From NCBI GenBank assembly GCA_964584995.1, contig CAZPCA010000083.1, positions 1 to 11,611 on the forward strand: a stretch of 11,611 nt of DNA. Direction: 5' to 3'. Each line of letters begins with the position of its first letter. The stretch's first letter is position 1. This stretch comes from JAJTFW01 sp964584995 (GTDB taxonomy: Bacteria; Bacteroidota; Bacteroidia; AKYH767-A; OLB10). Positions 1 to 6,564 of the stretch are shown in pieces. The notes beneath the pieces are model-generated. The model was not told the DNA's origin. It did not search any database and worked only from the letters and a program-made list of their open reading frames with translations. A program made the translations under genes and the position numbers.

Positions 1-244
1 CCGGATGGATTGCCTGCGCACCGGTCCTGAGGGCAGCGTCGATGATTTTATCGACAACAAGGTAACTCTGCGAAGAAGGTGCCGGACCTATACAAACCGC
101 CTCGTCGGCATAGCGGACCTGCAAAGCATTACGATCGGCCTCCGAATACACAGCCACAGTCTTTATGCCCATCTCCCTGGCAGACCTCATGATTCTCAAA
201 GCAATTTCGCCACGGTTGGCGATCAAAATCTTGGTGAATTTCAT
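1..244 (-). CDS. accC: Biotin carboxylase subunit of acetyl-CoA carboxylase, N-terminal part (runs off the window)
   Basis: Reading the minus strand from the ATG at 244 gives 81 codons before the window edge, beginning MKFTKILIANRGEIALRIMR, followed by TVAVYSEADRNALQVRYADEAVCIG and a run ending AIHP. This is the conserved N-terminal (pre-ATP-grasp) domain of biotin carboxylases; the family continues with the GYGFLSEN segment, which lies outside. The enzyme carboxylates the biotin on the carrier protein AccB with ATP and bicarbonate, the first half-reaction of malonyl-CoA synthesis for fatty acids. The same domain opens propionyl-CoA and pyruvate carboxylases, so the exact acyl-CoA partner cannot be fixed from 81 residues. 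The gene lies downstream of sucC on the same strand but behind a strong terminator, so it should have its own promoter in 245-327. No Shine-Dalgarno sequence is visible. Confidence 0.9.
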   Translation of the reverse strand, partial: MKFTKILIANRGEIALRIMRSAREMGIKTVAVYSEADRNALQVRYADEAVCIGPAPSSQSYLVVDKIIDAALRTGAQAIHP

Positions 245-256
245 GCTGTAAAACTA

Positions 257-264
257 CAAAGGAA
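257..264 (-). promoter_or_regulatory. Possible -7 element of an accC promoter
   Basis: Read on the minus strand this is TTCCTTTG, one mismatch from the Bacteroidota -7 consensus TAnnTTTG, ending 12 bases before the accC start. A promoter is expected between the sucC terminator and accC, but no convincing -33 TTTG lies at the usual distance, so the exact position is weakly supported. Confidence 0.3.
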
Positions 265-327
265 CCGCTAAAACTATGGTAAAATCCGTTGAATTCAGAC
301 CTTGATGGCGAGAGGCCCTCACTGAAC

Positions 328-354
328 AAAAAAACGCCCGGATGTCCGGGCGTT
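328..354 (-). terminator. Rho-independent terminator of sucC
   Basis: Perfect 10-base inverted repeat: AACGCCCGGA at 333-342 and TCCGGGCGTT at 345-354, separated by TG (the real loop will be larger). On the minus strand the hairpin is followed by a run of seven T (A run at 328-334 on the plus strand). It lies 24 bases past the sucC stop codon and separates sucC from accC. Confidence 0.92.
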
Positions 355-377
355 GGCATATTCTGTTCTTTAAGAAC

Positions 378-1568
378 TCAGGCGACGACTTGCTGCACCA
401 AATCTGCCGCTTCTTTCAGCTCTATAGCGGAGTAGACTTTAAGTCCACTCTCGTCGATCAGCTTCTTCGCCTCATCGGCATTGGTGCCTTGCAGGCGTAC
501 GATAATGGGTACCGGAATTTCACCGATGTTCTTGTAAGCATCTACAATACCCTGTGCTACACGGTCACAGCGCACGATTCCACCGAAAATATTCACCAGG
601 ATTGCTTTTACGTTGGGATCCTTGAGGATGATCCTGAAGGCCTGTTCCACCCGCGCAGCATTGGCAGTACCACCTACATCAAGGAAGTTGGCAGGATCTC
701 CCCCAGCCAATTTGATAATATCCATGGTAGCCATGGCAAGTCCAGCACCATTCACCATACAGCCCACATTACCATCGAGCTTGACATAGTTCAGGTTGTG
801 CTCACCCGCTTCCACTTCAGTTGGATCTTCCTCCAGAATATCACGCATGGCTGCGTATTCCGGATGGCGGAACAATCCGTTTTCATCAAGATTCACCTTT
901 GCATCCACAGCGATTATCTTATCGTCGGATGTTTTTAGTACGGGATTGATTTCGAACAAGGAAGAATCCGTGTGTTCGTATGCCTTGTAAAGAGCTGCCA
1001 CAAAACGGGTCATTTCCTTGAAGGCATTGCCGCTCAATCCAAGATTGATAGCGATCTTGCGCGCCTGGAAAGCCTGCAATCCCACCTTCGGATCCACTTC
1101 CTCTTTGAAGATACGCTCAGGTGTTTTTTCCGCTACCTCTTCGATATCCATTCCACCTTCAGTGGAATACATGATGACATTACGACCTGACTGTCGGTTC
1201 AGTAAAACGCTCATGTAAAACTCGGCTGTTTTAGAAGGACCCGGGTAATAGACATCCTGAGCGATAAGCACCTTGTTCACCTTTTTACCTTGTGGTCCAG
1301 TCTGCGGAGTAACGAGGTTCATACCAATGATCTGGCTAGCTTTTTCCTCGAGCTCCTGAATGTTTTTGGCCAGCTTAACGCCTCCGCCTTTTCCTCTTCC
1401 TCCGGCATGAATCTGTGCTTTCACTACCCACCATTGGGTTCCGGTAGTCTCTGTCAATTTCTTTGCCGCTGCCACTGCATCAGCAGGTGTTTCAGCCACA
1501 ATGCCTTCCTGTATTGCCACCCCAAAACTCTTTAGGATTTCCTTTCCCTGATACTCGTGTAAATTCAT
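378..1568 (-). CDS. sucC: Succinate-CoA ligase (ADP-forming), beta subunit
   Basis: 396 codons, the usual length for this subunit. It starts MNLHEYQGKEILKSFG, the standard SucC N-terminus, so the ATG at 1568 is preferred over the in-frame ATG at 1685, which would add 39 unrelated residues and overlap the divergent gene. The ATP-grasp domain carries KAQIHAGGRGKGGGVK near residues 50-65. The C-terminal ligase domain carries FLDVGGTANAARVEQAF and NIFGGIVRCDRVAQGI, which form the phosphate-binding end of the subunit interface. With SucD it converts succinyl-CoA plus ADP and phosphate to succinate, CoA and ATP in the TCA cycle. sucD is not adjacent here, so the two subunits are encoded apart. The gene looks monocistronic: its own -7 element upstream and a strong terminator downstream. 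Confidence 0.97.
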   Translation of the reverse strand: MNLHEYQGKEILKSFGVAIQEGIVAETPADAVAAAKKLTETTGTQWWVVKAQIHAGGRGKGGGVKLAKNIQELEEKASQIIGMNLVTPQTGPQGKKVNKVLIAQDVYYPGPSKTAEFYMSVLLNRQSGRNVIMYSTEGGMDIEEVAEKTPERIFKEEVDPKVGLQAFQARKIAINLGLSGNAFKEMTRFVAALYKAYEHTDSSLFEINPVLKTSDDKIIAVDAKVNLDENGLFRHPEYAAMRDILEEDPTEVEAGEHNLNYVKLDGNVGCMVNGAGLAMATMDIIKLAGGDPANFLDVGGTANAARVEQAFRIILKDPNVKAILVNIFGGIVRCDRVAQGIVDAYKNIGEIPVPIIVRLQGTNADEAKKLIDESGLKVYSAIELKEAADLVQQVVA

Positions 1569-1586
1569 AGTTGAGAAATGTTTGCG

Positions 1587-1594
1587 CAAAAGTA
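1587..1594 (-). promoter_or_regulatory. -7 element of the sucC promoter
   Basis: The minus strand reads TACTTTTG, an exact match to TAnnTTTG, the -7 element recognised by the Bacteroidota primary sigma factor. It ends 18 bases before the sucC ATG, implying a short leader of roughly a dozen bases. No TTTG is found at the expected -33 distance; a palindrome occupies that place. Confidence 0.65.
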
Positions 1595-1601
1595 GGAAAA
1601 A

Positions 1602-1619
1602 CCAAAGTTCGGACTTTGG
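1602..1619. promoter_or_regulatory. Palindrome between the divergent sucC and peroxiredoxin promoters (possible operator)
   Basis: CCAAAGT and ACTTTGG form perfect 7-base arms around TCGG. The centre (about 1610) lies nearly midway between the two -7 elements at 1587-1594 and 1630-1637, so it covers the -33 region of both promoters. That geometry suits a shared regulator site. A role is inferred only; no known operator consensus is matched, and a chance inverted repeat is possible. Confidence 0.4.
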
Positions 1620-1629
1620 CTGTCTGACG

Positions 1630-1637
1630 TATTTTTG
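1630..1637 (+). promoter_or_regulatory. -7 element of the peroxiredoxin promoter
   Basis: TATTTTTG matches TAnnTTTG exactly and ends 8 bases before the ATG at 1646 and 17 before the alternative ATG at 1655. The -33 position shows only TTCG (1608-1611, 18-base spacing), a weak match to TTTG. Confidence 0.6.
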
Positions 1638-1645
1638 TCCGGTAA

Positions 1646-2122
1646 ATGCAAGCCATGTTAAAAGCAGGTCAAAAAATTCCGGCATTGAAGGCCATCGGTC
1701 CGGATGGAAAAAGCGTCAGGCTCAGTAGTTTCAGGGGCAACTGGCTGGCGCTCGTATTTTATCCACGCGACATGACTCCCACCTGTACCGTTCAGGTTTG
1801 CAATCTACGCGACGAATACGGGAAATTAGCCCACCTTGGCATCATTGTGATTGGAGTCAACGAAGATTCGCTGGAATCACACCGGAAATTCAGTGAGAAA
1901 CACGCACTTCCCTTTCCCCTATTGACCGACGCCGACCATTCGCTGATGGACACCTTCGGCGTTTGGGGACCTAAAAAGCTGTACGGGAAATCCTATATGG
2001 GCATACACCGCACCACGGTGCTTATTGACCCGCAAGGTAAATTCAGGGCCGCAATCCAGAAGGTGGACGCTAAAAATCATGCTGAACAAATCGTTCGTGC
2101 CTGGGAAGAATCACAAAAGTGA
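1646..2122 (+). CDS. bcp: Thioredoxin-dependent peroxiredoxin, PrxQ/Bcp type
   Basis: 158 residues, typical of the AhpC/TSA-fold Bcp group. The peroxidatic cysteine lies in YPRDMTPTCTVQVCNLRDEY (Cys47 from this start), with the PxxxTxxC pattern. A second cysteine follows five residues later (Cys52), the CX4C spacing of PrxQ enzymes in which both cysteines sit in one helix and form an intrasubunit disulfide. It should reduce H2O2 and organic hydroperoxides in the cytoplasm using thioredoxin. The first position after the catalytic motif differs from the common PGCTKEAC form, but the chemistry residues are present. The start is uncertain: ATG at 1646 (8 bases after the -7 element) or at 1655 (MLKAGQKIP, which fits the family N-terminus well); neither has a Shine-Dalgarno sequence. 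It faces sucC head to head, and its last 12 bases overlap the 3' end of prmC. Confidence 0.92.
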   Translation: MQAMLKAGQKIPALKAIGPDGKSVRLSSFRGNWLALVFYPRDMTPTCTVQVCNLRDEYGKLAHLGIIVIGVNEDSLESHRKFSEKHALPFPLLTDADHSLMDTFGVWGPKKLYGKSYMGIHRTTVLIDPQGKFRAAIQKVDAKNHAEQIVRAWEESQK

Positions 2123-2974
2123 TAGTTGAGCACGTACGAAACGCGGATGACCTGACAGATCCCTATATTCCGTAGCGTCTTCCAACCCCAGCGAAGTGAA
2201 TAGGGATATAATTTCAGCCGTGTACTTGCGGTTTGTTTCCACCCATAGAATTCCGCCCGGCTTGAGCATTCTCAACGCAATTTCACCCAGTCGCTTGTAG
2301 AAAACAAGTGGGTCATTGTCGTCCGGAACAAAGATCGCCAGGTGTGGTTCATGCTCCAGCACGTGCGCACCCATATCTGACTTTTCCACCGACAAGGCAT
2401 ACGGAGGATTGGAAACAAGCACATCTACCAAAGGTAATTCGATGCCGGGCGTCTTATCCCTTAACAGGTCCCAGCTAAAAAAATTCACCTCTGATTGCAG
2501 CGAACGAGCGTTCATCCGTGCGACATCCAGCGCGTCCAAAGAAACATCAGCAGCATAGACGGATGAATCAGGCTGGTGACACTTCACTGCCAGTGCAATA
2601 CATCCACTGCCGGTACAAAGATCTAACACAACAGGACACTCACTCATCTCCTCCGACAACACATGCTCCACCAGTTCCTCGGTCTCCGGTCGGGGAATAA
2701 GCACATGCTCATTGACAGCGAATTTCAAATCGCAAAACCATGCATAGCCAAGCACCTGCTGAACCGGTTTCCCTTGCAATAACAGCTTTGCATCCTTTTC
2801 GATCAGCGTTTGCACATCCTCACTGAGTTCTTCTTTTTTTCTTGATGCGAACTCAGCAGGAGCGTATTGCAGACGTTCCATCAACAGGTACTTGGCCAGG
2901 GCTTGTGCTTCACCCTGGTCGTACAATTGATTCAATTGTTTTTTCAGATGCGAGAAATAATCTGCCAGCAACAT
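2111..2974 (-). CDS. prmC: Peptide chain release factor N5-glutamine methyltransferase
   Basis: 287 residues, the normal PrmC/HemK length. An N-terminal helical domain (about residues 1-90) is followed by the hallmark LIPRPETEELVE (92-103), the SAM-binding loop DLCTGSGCIALA (118-129), acidic AADVS at 141-145 ending the second strand, the catalytic SNPPY (188-192) that holds the glutamine side chain, and a C-terminal LSGHPRFVRA. It methylates the GGQ glutamine of release factors RF1 and RF2 and so supports efficient translation termination. In many bacteria prmC follows prfA; here it is alone and divergent from ribD, an arrangement I recall from Bacteroidota. The -7 element TAGATTTG lies only 4 bases before the ATG. 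Its 3' end overlaps the peroxiredoxin gene by 12 bases with no terminator between them. Confidence 0.96.
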   Translation of the reverse strand: MLLADYFSHLKKQLNQLYDQGEAQALAKYLLMERLQYAPAEFASRKKEELSEDVQTLIEKDAKLLLQGKPVQQVLGYAWFCDLKFAVNEHVLIPRPETEELVEHVLSEEMSECPVVLDLCTGSGCIALAVKCHQPDSSVYAADVSLDALDVARMNARSLQSEVNFFSWDLLRDKTPGIELPLVDVLVSNPPYALSVEKSDMGAHVLEHEPHLAIFVPDDNDPLVFYKRLGEIALRMLKPGGILWVETNRKYTAEIISLFTSLGLEDATEYRDLSGHPRFVRAQLSLL

Positions 2975-2978
2975 GGGA

Positions 2979-2986
2979 CAAATCTA
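2979..2986 (-). promoter_or_regulatory. -7 element of the prmC promoter, nearly touching the start codon
   Basis: The minus strand reads TAGATTTG, an exact TAnnTTTG, ending 4 bases before the prmC ATG at 2974. Transcription would begin at or next to the start codon, giving a leaderless mRNA. No clear -33 TTTG is seen. Confidence 0.55.
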
Positions 2987-3029
2987 CTGATTGCCTATTC
3001 ATGAAGCTAAAAATTACATAAAATGCATC

Positions 3030-3037
3030 TACTTTTG
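3030..3037 (+). promoter_or_regulatory. -7 element of the ribD operon promoter
   Basis: TACTTTTG matches TAnnTTTG exactly and ends 7 bases before the ribD ATG at 3045, again predicting a leaderless or nearly leaderless transcript. It supports the 3045 start over the in-frame ATG at 2991, which lies upstream of this element. No FMN-riboswitch-sized region fits between prmC and ribD (70 bases). The -33 region is AT-rich without a TTTG. Confidence 0.6.
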
Positions 3038-3044
3038 TCGACCC

Positions 3045-4079
3045 ATGAACCGTGAACAGTACATGCAGCGCTGCCTGCAACTTGCCTCATTGGGCCTCGG
3101 CTATGTGCACACCAACCCACTCGTTGGTGCTGTTGTGGTTCACGGCGACCGGATCATCGGCGAAGGTTATCATGAACGTTACGGGGCAGCCCATGCAGAG
3201 GTGAATGCCCTTCGGAATGTCAGCGAAAAGCACCTGCTTCAAGACTCCACCCTGTTCATCAATCTTGAGCCCTGCTCTCATACAGGTAAAACTCCTCCCT
3301 GTACCGAACTCATCCTAAAAAGTGGGATTCCCAGAGTAGCCATCGCCATGCAGGATCCGTTTCCGGCCGTAAACGGTCGAGGTATCGCTCTGCTGGAAAA
3401 AGCCGGGGTGGAAGTTGTTACCGGAATATCGGAAGCACAAGCGCTGCACCTGAATCGCAGGTTCATCTGCTATCACACGAAAAACCGTCCCTATCTAGTC
3501 CTCAAATGGGCGCAAAGCAAAGACGGTTATGCCGGTGTGCAGGATCAAGCAATTCGCATCAGTAACGACGACACGCGACTGCTAAGCCATCGCTGGCGCC
3601 GTGAAGAAGCCGGCATCATCGCCGGTGCTGGAACCATCCTCTGTGACAATCCACAATTGAATAACCGGCTTGGCAGCGGCCCTCAACCGGTACGCATCAT
3701 CCTTGACCGAAGCGGAAGATTATCGGGCAGAAACAATCTGCATGTTTTCAATGGTGAACAACGCACGCTGATTTTTACCCTGAAAAAAGACGCAGCATAT
3801 GCGCAAGCTGAAAAAACCGTACTGGAGGACTCCACCACTTTTCTAAGAGACGCAATGAACATAATTCGCAATGAAAACATTGTTTCCTGCCTTTGCGAAG
3901 GCGGACCGACCTTGCACAGGGAATTCATACGCCAGGGACTCTGGGATGAATGCAGGACATTTGTTGCACCTGTGCATTTAGTTGACGGCATACCCGCCGC
4001 AAAAATACCTGATGGCGAGACCATGGTTGAGATGATCGGATCGGATCAGTTTATAACTGTATATAAAGAATACAAATGA
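3045..4079 (+). CDS. ribD: Bifunctional riboflavin biosynthesis protein: deaminase and reductase
   Basis: 344 residues in two domains. The N-terminal cytidine-deaminase-like domain (about 1-145) shows the zinc site as HAEVNAL (His50, Glu52 as general acid/base) and EPCSHTGKTPPC (Cys77, Cys86). The C-terminal domain (about 150-344) has the reductase pattern RPYLVLKWAQSKDG, the segment GIIAGAGTILCDNPQLNNR, and CEGGPTLHREFI, typical of the dihydrofolate-reductase-like RibD reductase. It deaminates and then reduces the pyrimidine intermediate made by GTP cyclohydrolase II, the second and third steps of riboflavin synthesis. It is the first gene of a tight operon; its TGA overlaps the next ATG in an ATGA quartet, so the transporter is probably translationally coupled. 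The only other apparent riboflavin gene here is the start of a probable ribH at 11586. Confidence 0.96.
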   Translation: MNREQYMQRCLQLASLGLGYVHTNPLVGAVVVHGDRIIGEGYHERYGAAHAEVNALRNVSEKHLLQDSTLFINLEPCSHTGKTPPCTELILKSGIPRVAIAMQDPFPAVNGRGIALLEKAGVEVVTGISEAQALHLNRRFICYHTKNRPYLVLKWAQSKDGYAGVQDQAIRISNDDTRLLSHRWRREEAGIIAGAGTILCDNPQLNNRLGSGPQPVRIILDRSGRLSGRNNLHVFNGEQRTLIFTLKKDAAYAQAEKTVLEDSTTFLRDAMNIIRNENIVSCLCEGGPTLHREFIRQGLWDECRTFVAPVHLVDGIPAAKIPDGETMVEMIGSDQFITVYKEYK

Positions 4080-4966
4080 CAAGCCTAGTACTAGCCGACC
4101 TCTTCATTGCCTCCCTGCTCTCTGCAACTTTGTATGTCATCTTAAAGTACTTCCAACGTTACGGAGTCTACAACCTGCATGGTCTCACTTTCAACTACCT
4201 TACGGCTGCCACCTTTTCTTACCTCCTTAATTTCGAAAAAAACAATGCCATTTTACATACCGCTAGCGATTTCATTCCAGCTACCCTGGCGATAGGCGCA
4301 TTGTTCATTTCTGTGTTCTATATTGCCGCGATAACTGCGCAAAAGGTCGGTATCGCAGTGACCTCCATTGCAGGTAAGATGTCAATGGTGATTCCTATCA
4401 TTGCAGGGGTAGTCCTCTACGGAGATGGTTTGGACATGCTGCGTATCACGGGCATGCTCGTCGCCTTGGCAGCAGTATTTCTAAGCACCTGGCAACCGCA
4501 GAATACAGCATCCACCGATAGTCCATCCAACCGAATGAACTGGCTGCTACCTTTGCTTTTATTCATCGGAAGTGGCATGGTGGATACCTGTATAAAAATA
4601 TCGGAACATCATTTCATCGACGCGCACAACCAGAATCTGTATTTCACTTTCCTATTCGGTTCTGCAGGAATCATCGGATTACTGTTGATTCTGAGAGAAT
4701 ATTTTCATTCTGGCAAAGGTATAACGCTCAGAAGTATTTCTGGAGGAGTGATCCTGGGCATTACGAATTATTATTCATTGGATTTCCTCATCAGGGTCCT
4801 GGCCGAACCTACGATGGAAAGCTCATTGGCATTCGCTTTGTCCAATGTCATGGTAGTGCTTATTTCCTCCGCTTTCGCCCTATTTCTTTTTCGCGAGAAG
4901 CTGAACAAATTGAATCTGGCCGGCATCGGACTTGCGTTGATCAGCATCTATATTCTGTCTCGCTAA
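4076..4966 (+). CDS. EamA/DMT-superfamily membrane transporter, substrate unknown
   Basis: 296 residues, strongly hydrophobic, with about ten predicted membrane segments (roughly 5-24, 35-52, 67-86, 96-114, 123-139, 154-172, 187-207, 219-237, 248-270, 279-294). These fall into two halves of about five, the layout of the two EamA repeats. AITAQKVGIAVTSIAGKMSMVIP (here split over residues 85-107) and the equivalent segment near 241-262 (EPTMESSLAFALSNVMVV) resemble the paired glycine/serine-rich helices that line DMT transporters. A charged hydrophilic linker lies at about 140-153. The start overlaps the ribD stop and the stop directly abuts the next ATG, so it is co-expressed with ribD. DMT members export or import metabolites of many kinds. 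RibN-type riboflavin transporters belong to the same superfamily, which makes a flavin-related role worth testing, but nothing in the sequence fixes the substrate. Confidence 0.88.
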   Translation: MTSLVLADLFIASLLSATLYVILKYFQRYGVYNLHGLTFNYLTAATFSYLLNFEKNNAILHTASDFIPATLAIGALFISVFYIAAITAQKVGIAVTSIAGKMSMVIPIIAGVVLYGDGLDMLRITGMLVALAAVFLSTWQPQNTASTDSPSNRMNWLLPLLLFIGSGMVDTCIKISEHHFIDAHNQNLYFTFLFGSAGIIGLLLILREYFHSGKGITLRSISGGVILGITNYYSLDFLIRVLAEPTMESSLAFALSNVMVVLISSAFALFLFREKLNKLNLAGIGLALISIYILSR

Positions 4967-5587
4967 ATGCTCTTTGACGACAGCTATTTTACTATTGCAG
5001 GTCCATCACAAGGTGAGCTTCGGGACAGGGGGAGCCGCTTCCTTGCTTTCGCCTACCCCCTGGAAAACGAAAGACAGGCAAAGGAGATACTGCAGTCGTT
5101 GAAAAAAGAACACCCGCAGGCTAACCACCACTGCTATGCCTACCGACTGAGTCCAGACCCGGCTGTTTACCGCTGCAGTGACGACCGGGAGCCCTCCGGA
5201 TCAGCAGGCAGGCCTATTCTGAATGCACTGCTTTCAAAAGGCATTACAGACGTGCTCGTAGTAGTCGTACGGTATTTTGGCGGAACCTTACTGGGTGTAC
5301 CAGGCCTCGTGGCTGCTTACAGGGGGGCAGCTACCGATTGCCTTGAAAGAGCCAGTATAATTGAAAAAATCATCTACTTCCGTTACTCCATTCATTTCAC
5401 GTTCGAACACAGCAATGAAGTTTACCAGTTCCTAAGAAATTTCCAGGGTAAAATAATTATGCAGACGATGGAAGAACTATGCACACTACAATTCGAAATA
5501 CGAAAAAGCGCTGCCGCGTCCATGGAACACCACTTCCAGCAACATTCCATCCTTAGCCACAAAGCCACCTTAGAACCCCATATATGA
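4967..5587 (+). CDS. yigZ: YigZ/IMPACT (UPF0029) family protein
   Basis: 206 residues, the usual length. The N-terminal UPF0029 domain carries the family signature: NHHCYAYRL (53-61), EPSGSAGRPIL (75-85), then VVVVRYFGGTLLGVPGLVAAY (about 98-118). A smaller C-terminal ferredoxin-like domain (about 140-200) follows. In eukaryotes the related IMPACT protein opposes Gcn2-type stress signalling at the ribosome; the bacterial members are structurally known but their role is not settled, so only the family can be named with confidence. The ATG directly follows the TAA of the transporter and the TGA overlaps the peptidase start as ATGA, so the gene sits inside a four-gene operon. No membrane segment or signal peptide is visible, so it should be cytoplasmic. 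Confidence 0.93.
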   Translation: MLFDDSYFTIAGPSQGELRDRGSRFLAFAYPLENERQAKEILQSLKKEHPQANHHCYAYRLSPDPAVYRCSDDREPSGSAGRPILNALLSKGITDVLVVVVRYFGGTLLGVPGLVAAYRGAATDCLERASIIEKIIYFRYSIHFTFEHSNEVYQFLRNFQGKIIMQTMEELCTLQFEIRKSAAASMEHHFQQHSILSHKATLEPHI

Positions 5588-6564
5588 TCAGTCTTTTAAA
5601 AACCTTGTGCGGTATCCATGCACCTTCCGGTGAGGAAGAAAAAATGACAGCTTTTCTGCTGGATTACATCCAAACCCATCAGCACCGCTGGAACGTGCGG
5701 CCGGAGATTTTCCACGGTGAGGACTTCCAACATTGCATACTCCTGAAATTCGGAAATCCCCGAACGGCTGTCTTTGCGCATATCGACAATATTGGCTTTC
5801 ATGCCGGCGTCTGCGTTGTTGATGGCATACATGGGCTTAAAAGCCACTCGCGACCCCTGGTNNNNNNNNNNTATGGTAATGAACTTGTGAGGATAGGCGG
5901 GCCCAAAGCGGTAAGTGGATATCAATTATGTGGCACAGATGCGCGGGGCACAGTAGCCTGCGAGCTTCATGTGGACGAAGAAGACGGTGGGCTCAGCTAT
6001 CGCTGCGAGCGGGAAATCGATCGCGGCACCTCGCTCAACTTCAAAATGAATTTCCGCGAAACCGGCGAATATGTCCAATCCTGCTACCTCGACAACCGTT
6101 TAGGTGTTTACACTGCACTTCAACTGGCAGAGACGCTGGAGAACGGAATCATTGTCTTTTCCTGCTGGGAAGAACACGGAGGTGGCTCCGTACCTTATCT
6201 CACCAAATTCCTGTGGGAAAACTTTGCCATACGGCAGGCGCTTATCTGTGACATCACCTGGGTGACGGAAGGTGTGAAAGCCGGACAAGGAGTGGCGGTA
6301 TCGATGCGCGACTCCGGATTACCCCGTCGCACTTTCATTCATAAAATCCTTGGCATCCTTGAAGCCAATACCATAGAACATCAACTGGAAGTGGAGTCTG
6401 CGGGAGGCAGTGACGGCAACGAAATCCAAAAGCAGCCCTATCCTATCGACTGGTGTTTCATTGGGGCTCCGGAAGATTTCGTGCACAGTCCGGATGAAAA
6501 AGTGCACAAGAAAGACATCCAGTCTATGCTACAAGCATATCAATGTCTGATGAGGGAACTTTAA
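5584..6564 (+). CDS. M42-like metalloaminopeptidase (zinc-dependent), interrupted by an assembly gap
   Basis: About 326 codons if the gap is taken at face value. Metallopeptidase motifs appear in M42/M28 order: FAHIDNIGF (His66, Asp68), SCYLDNRLG (Asp170), SCWEEHGGG (Glu196 as likely base, Glu197 as ligand), ICDITW (Asp223) and DFVHSPDEKVHKKDI (His301). Together these account for a two-zinc site. The family removes N-terminal residues from peptides in the cytoplasm, often as large complexes; there is no signal peptide. The segment from about residue 75 to the gap (residues 93-96) does not look like the family, in which IGF is followed soon by the equivalent of YGNELVRIGGPK, so this part may be misassembled. 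The reading frame is the same on both sides of the gap. It is the last gene of the ribD operon and overlaps the thioesterase stop codon by 4 bases. Confidence 0.85.
   Translation: MISLLKTLCGIHAPSGEEEKMTAFLLDYIQTHQHRWNVRPEIFHGEDFQHCILLKFGNPRTAVFAHIDNIGFHAGVCVVDGIHGLKSHSRPLXXXXYGNELVRIGGPKAVSGYQLCGTDARGTVACELHVDEEDGGLSYRCEREIDRGTSLNFKMNFRETGEYVQSCYLDNRLGVYTALQLAETLENGIIVFSCWEEHGGGSVPYLTKFLWENFAIRQALICDITWVTEGVKAGQGVAVSMRDSGLPRRTFIHKILGILEANTIEHQLEVESAGGSDGNEIQKQPYPIDWCFIGAPEDFVHSPDEKVHKKDIQSMLQAYQCLMREL
5862..5871. other. Assembly gap (10 N)
   Basis: Ten unknown bases inside the peptidase gene, true length unknown. Taken as ten, the frame continues across it without a stop. The preceding 55-60 bases fit the encoded protein poorly and may belong to the artefact. 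Confidence 0.97.

Noticed and set aside
342..938. 198-codon open frame on the strand opposite sucC
   Set aside because: It is fully antisense to a clear sucC gene, overlaps its terminator, and has no recognisable domain; it reflects the codon use of sucC.
1569..1685. N-terminally extended sucC start at 1685
   Set aside because: The extra 39 residues match no SucC N-terminus, would overlap the divergent peroxiredoxin gene and cover both promoters; MNLHEYQGKE at 1568 is the canonical start.
1759..1767. TTATCCACG, one base from the DnaA box TTATCCACA
   Set aside because: It is isolated, lies inside the peroxiredoxin coding region, and no other good boxes cluster near it; a single near-match is expected by chance.
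2975..3044. FMN riboswitch upstream of ribD
   Set aside because: Only 70 bases separate prmC and ribD and they hold two divergent promoter elements; the conserved riboswitch core is not present and would not fit.
5596..5925. Antisense open frame across the assembly gap, with the smooth peptide stretch VAFKPMYAINNADAG
   Set aside because: It is mostly the complement of conserved peptidase sequence; only the part beside the gap is odd, and that is reported as a possible assembly fault rather than a gene.
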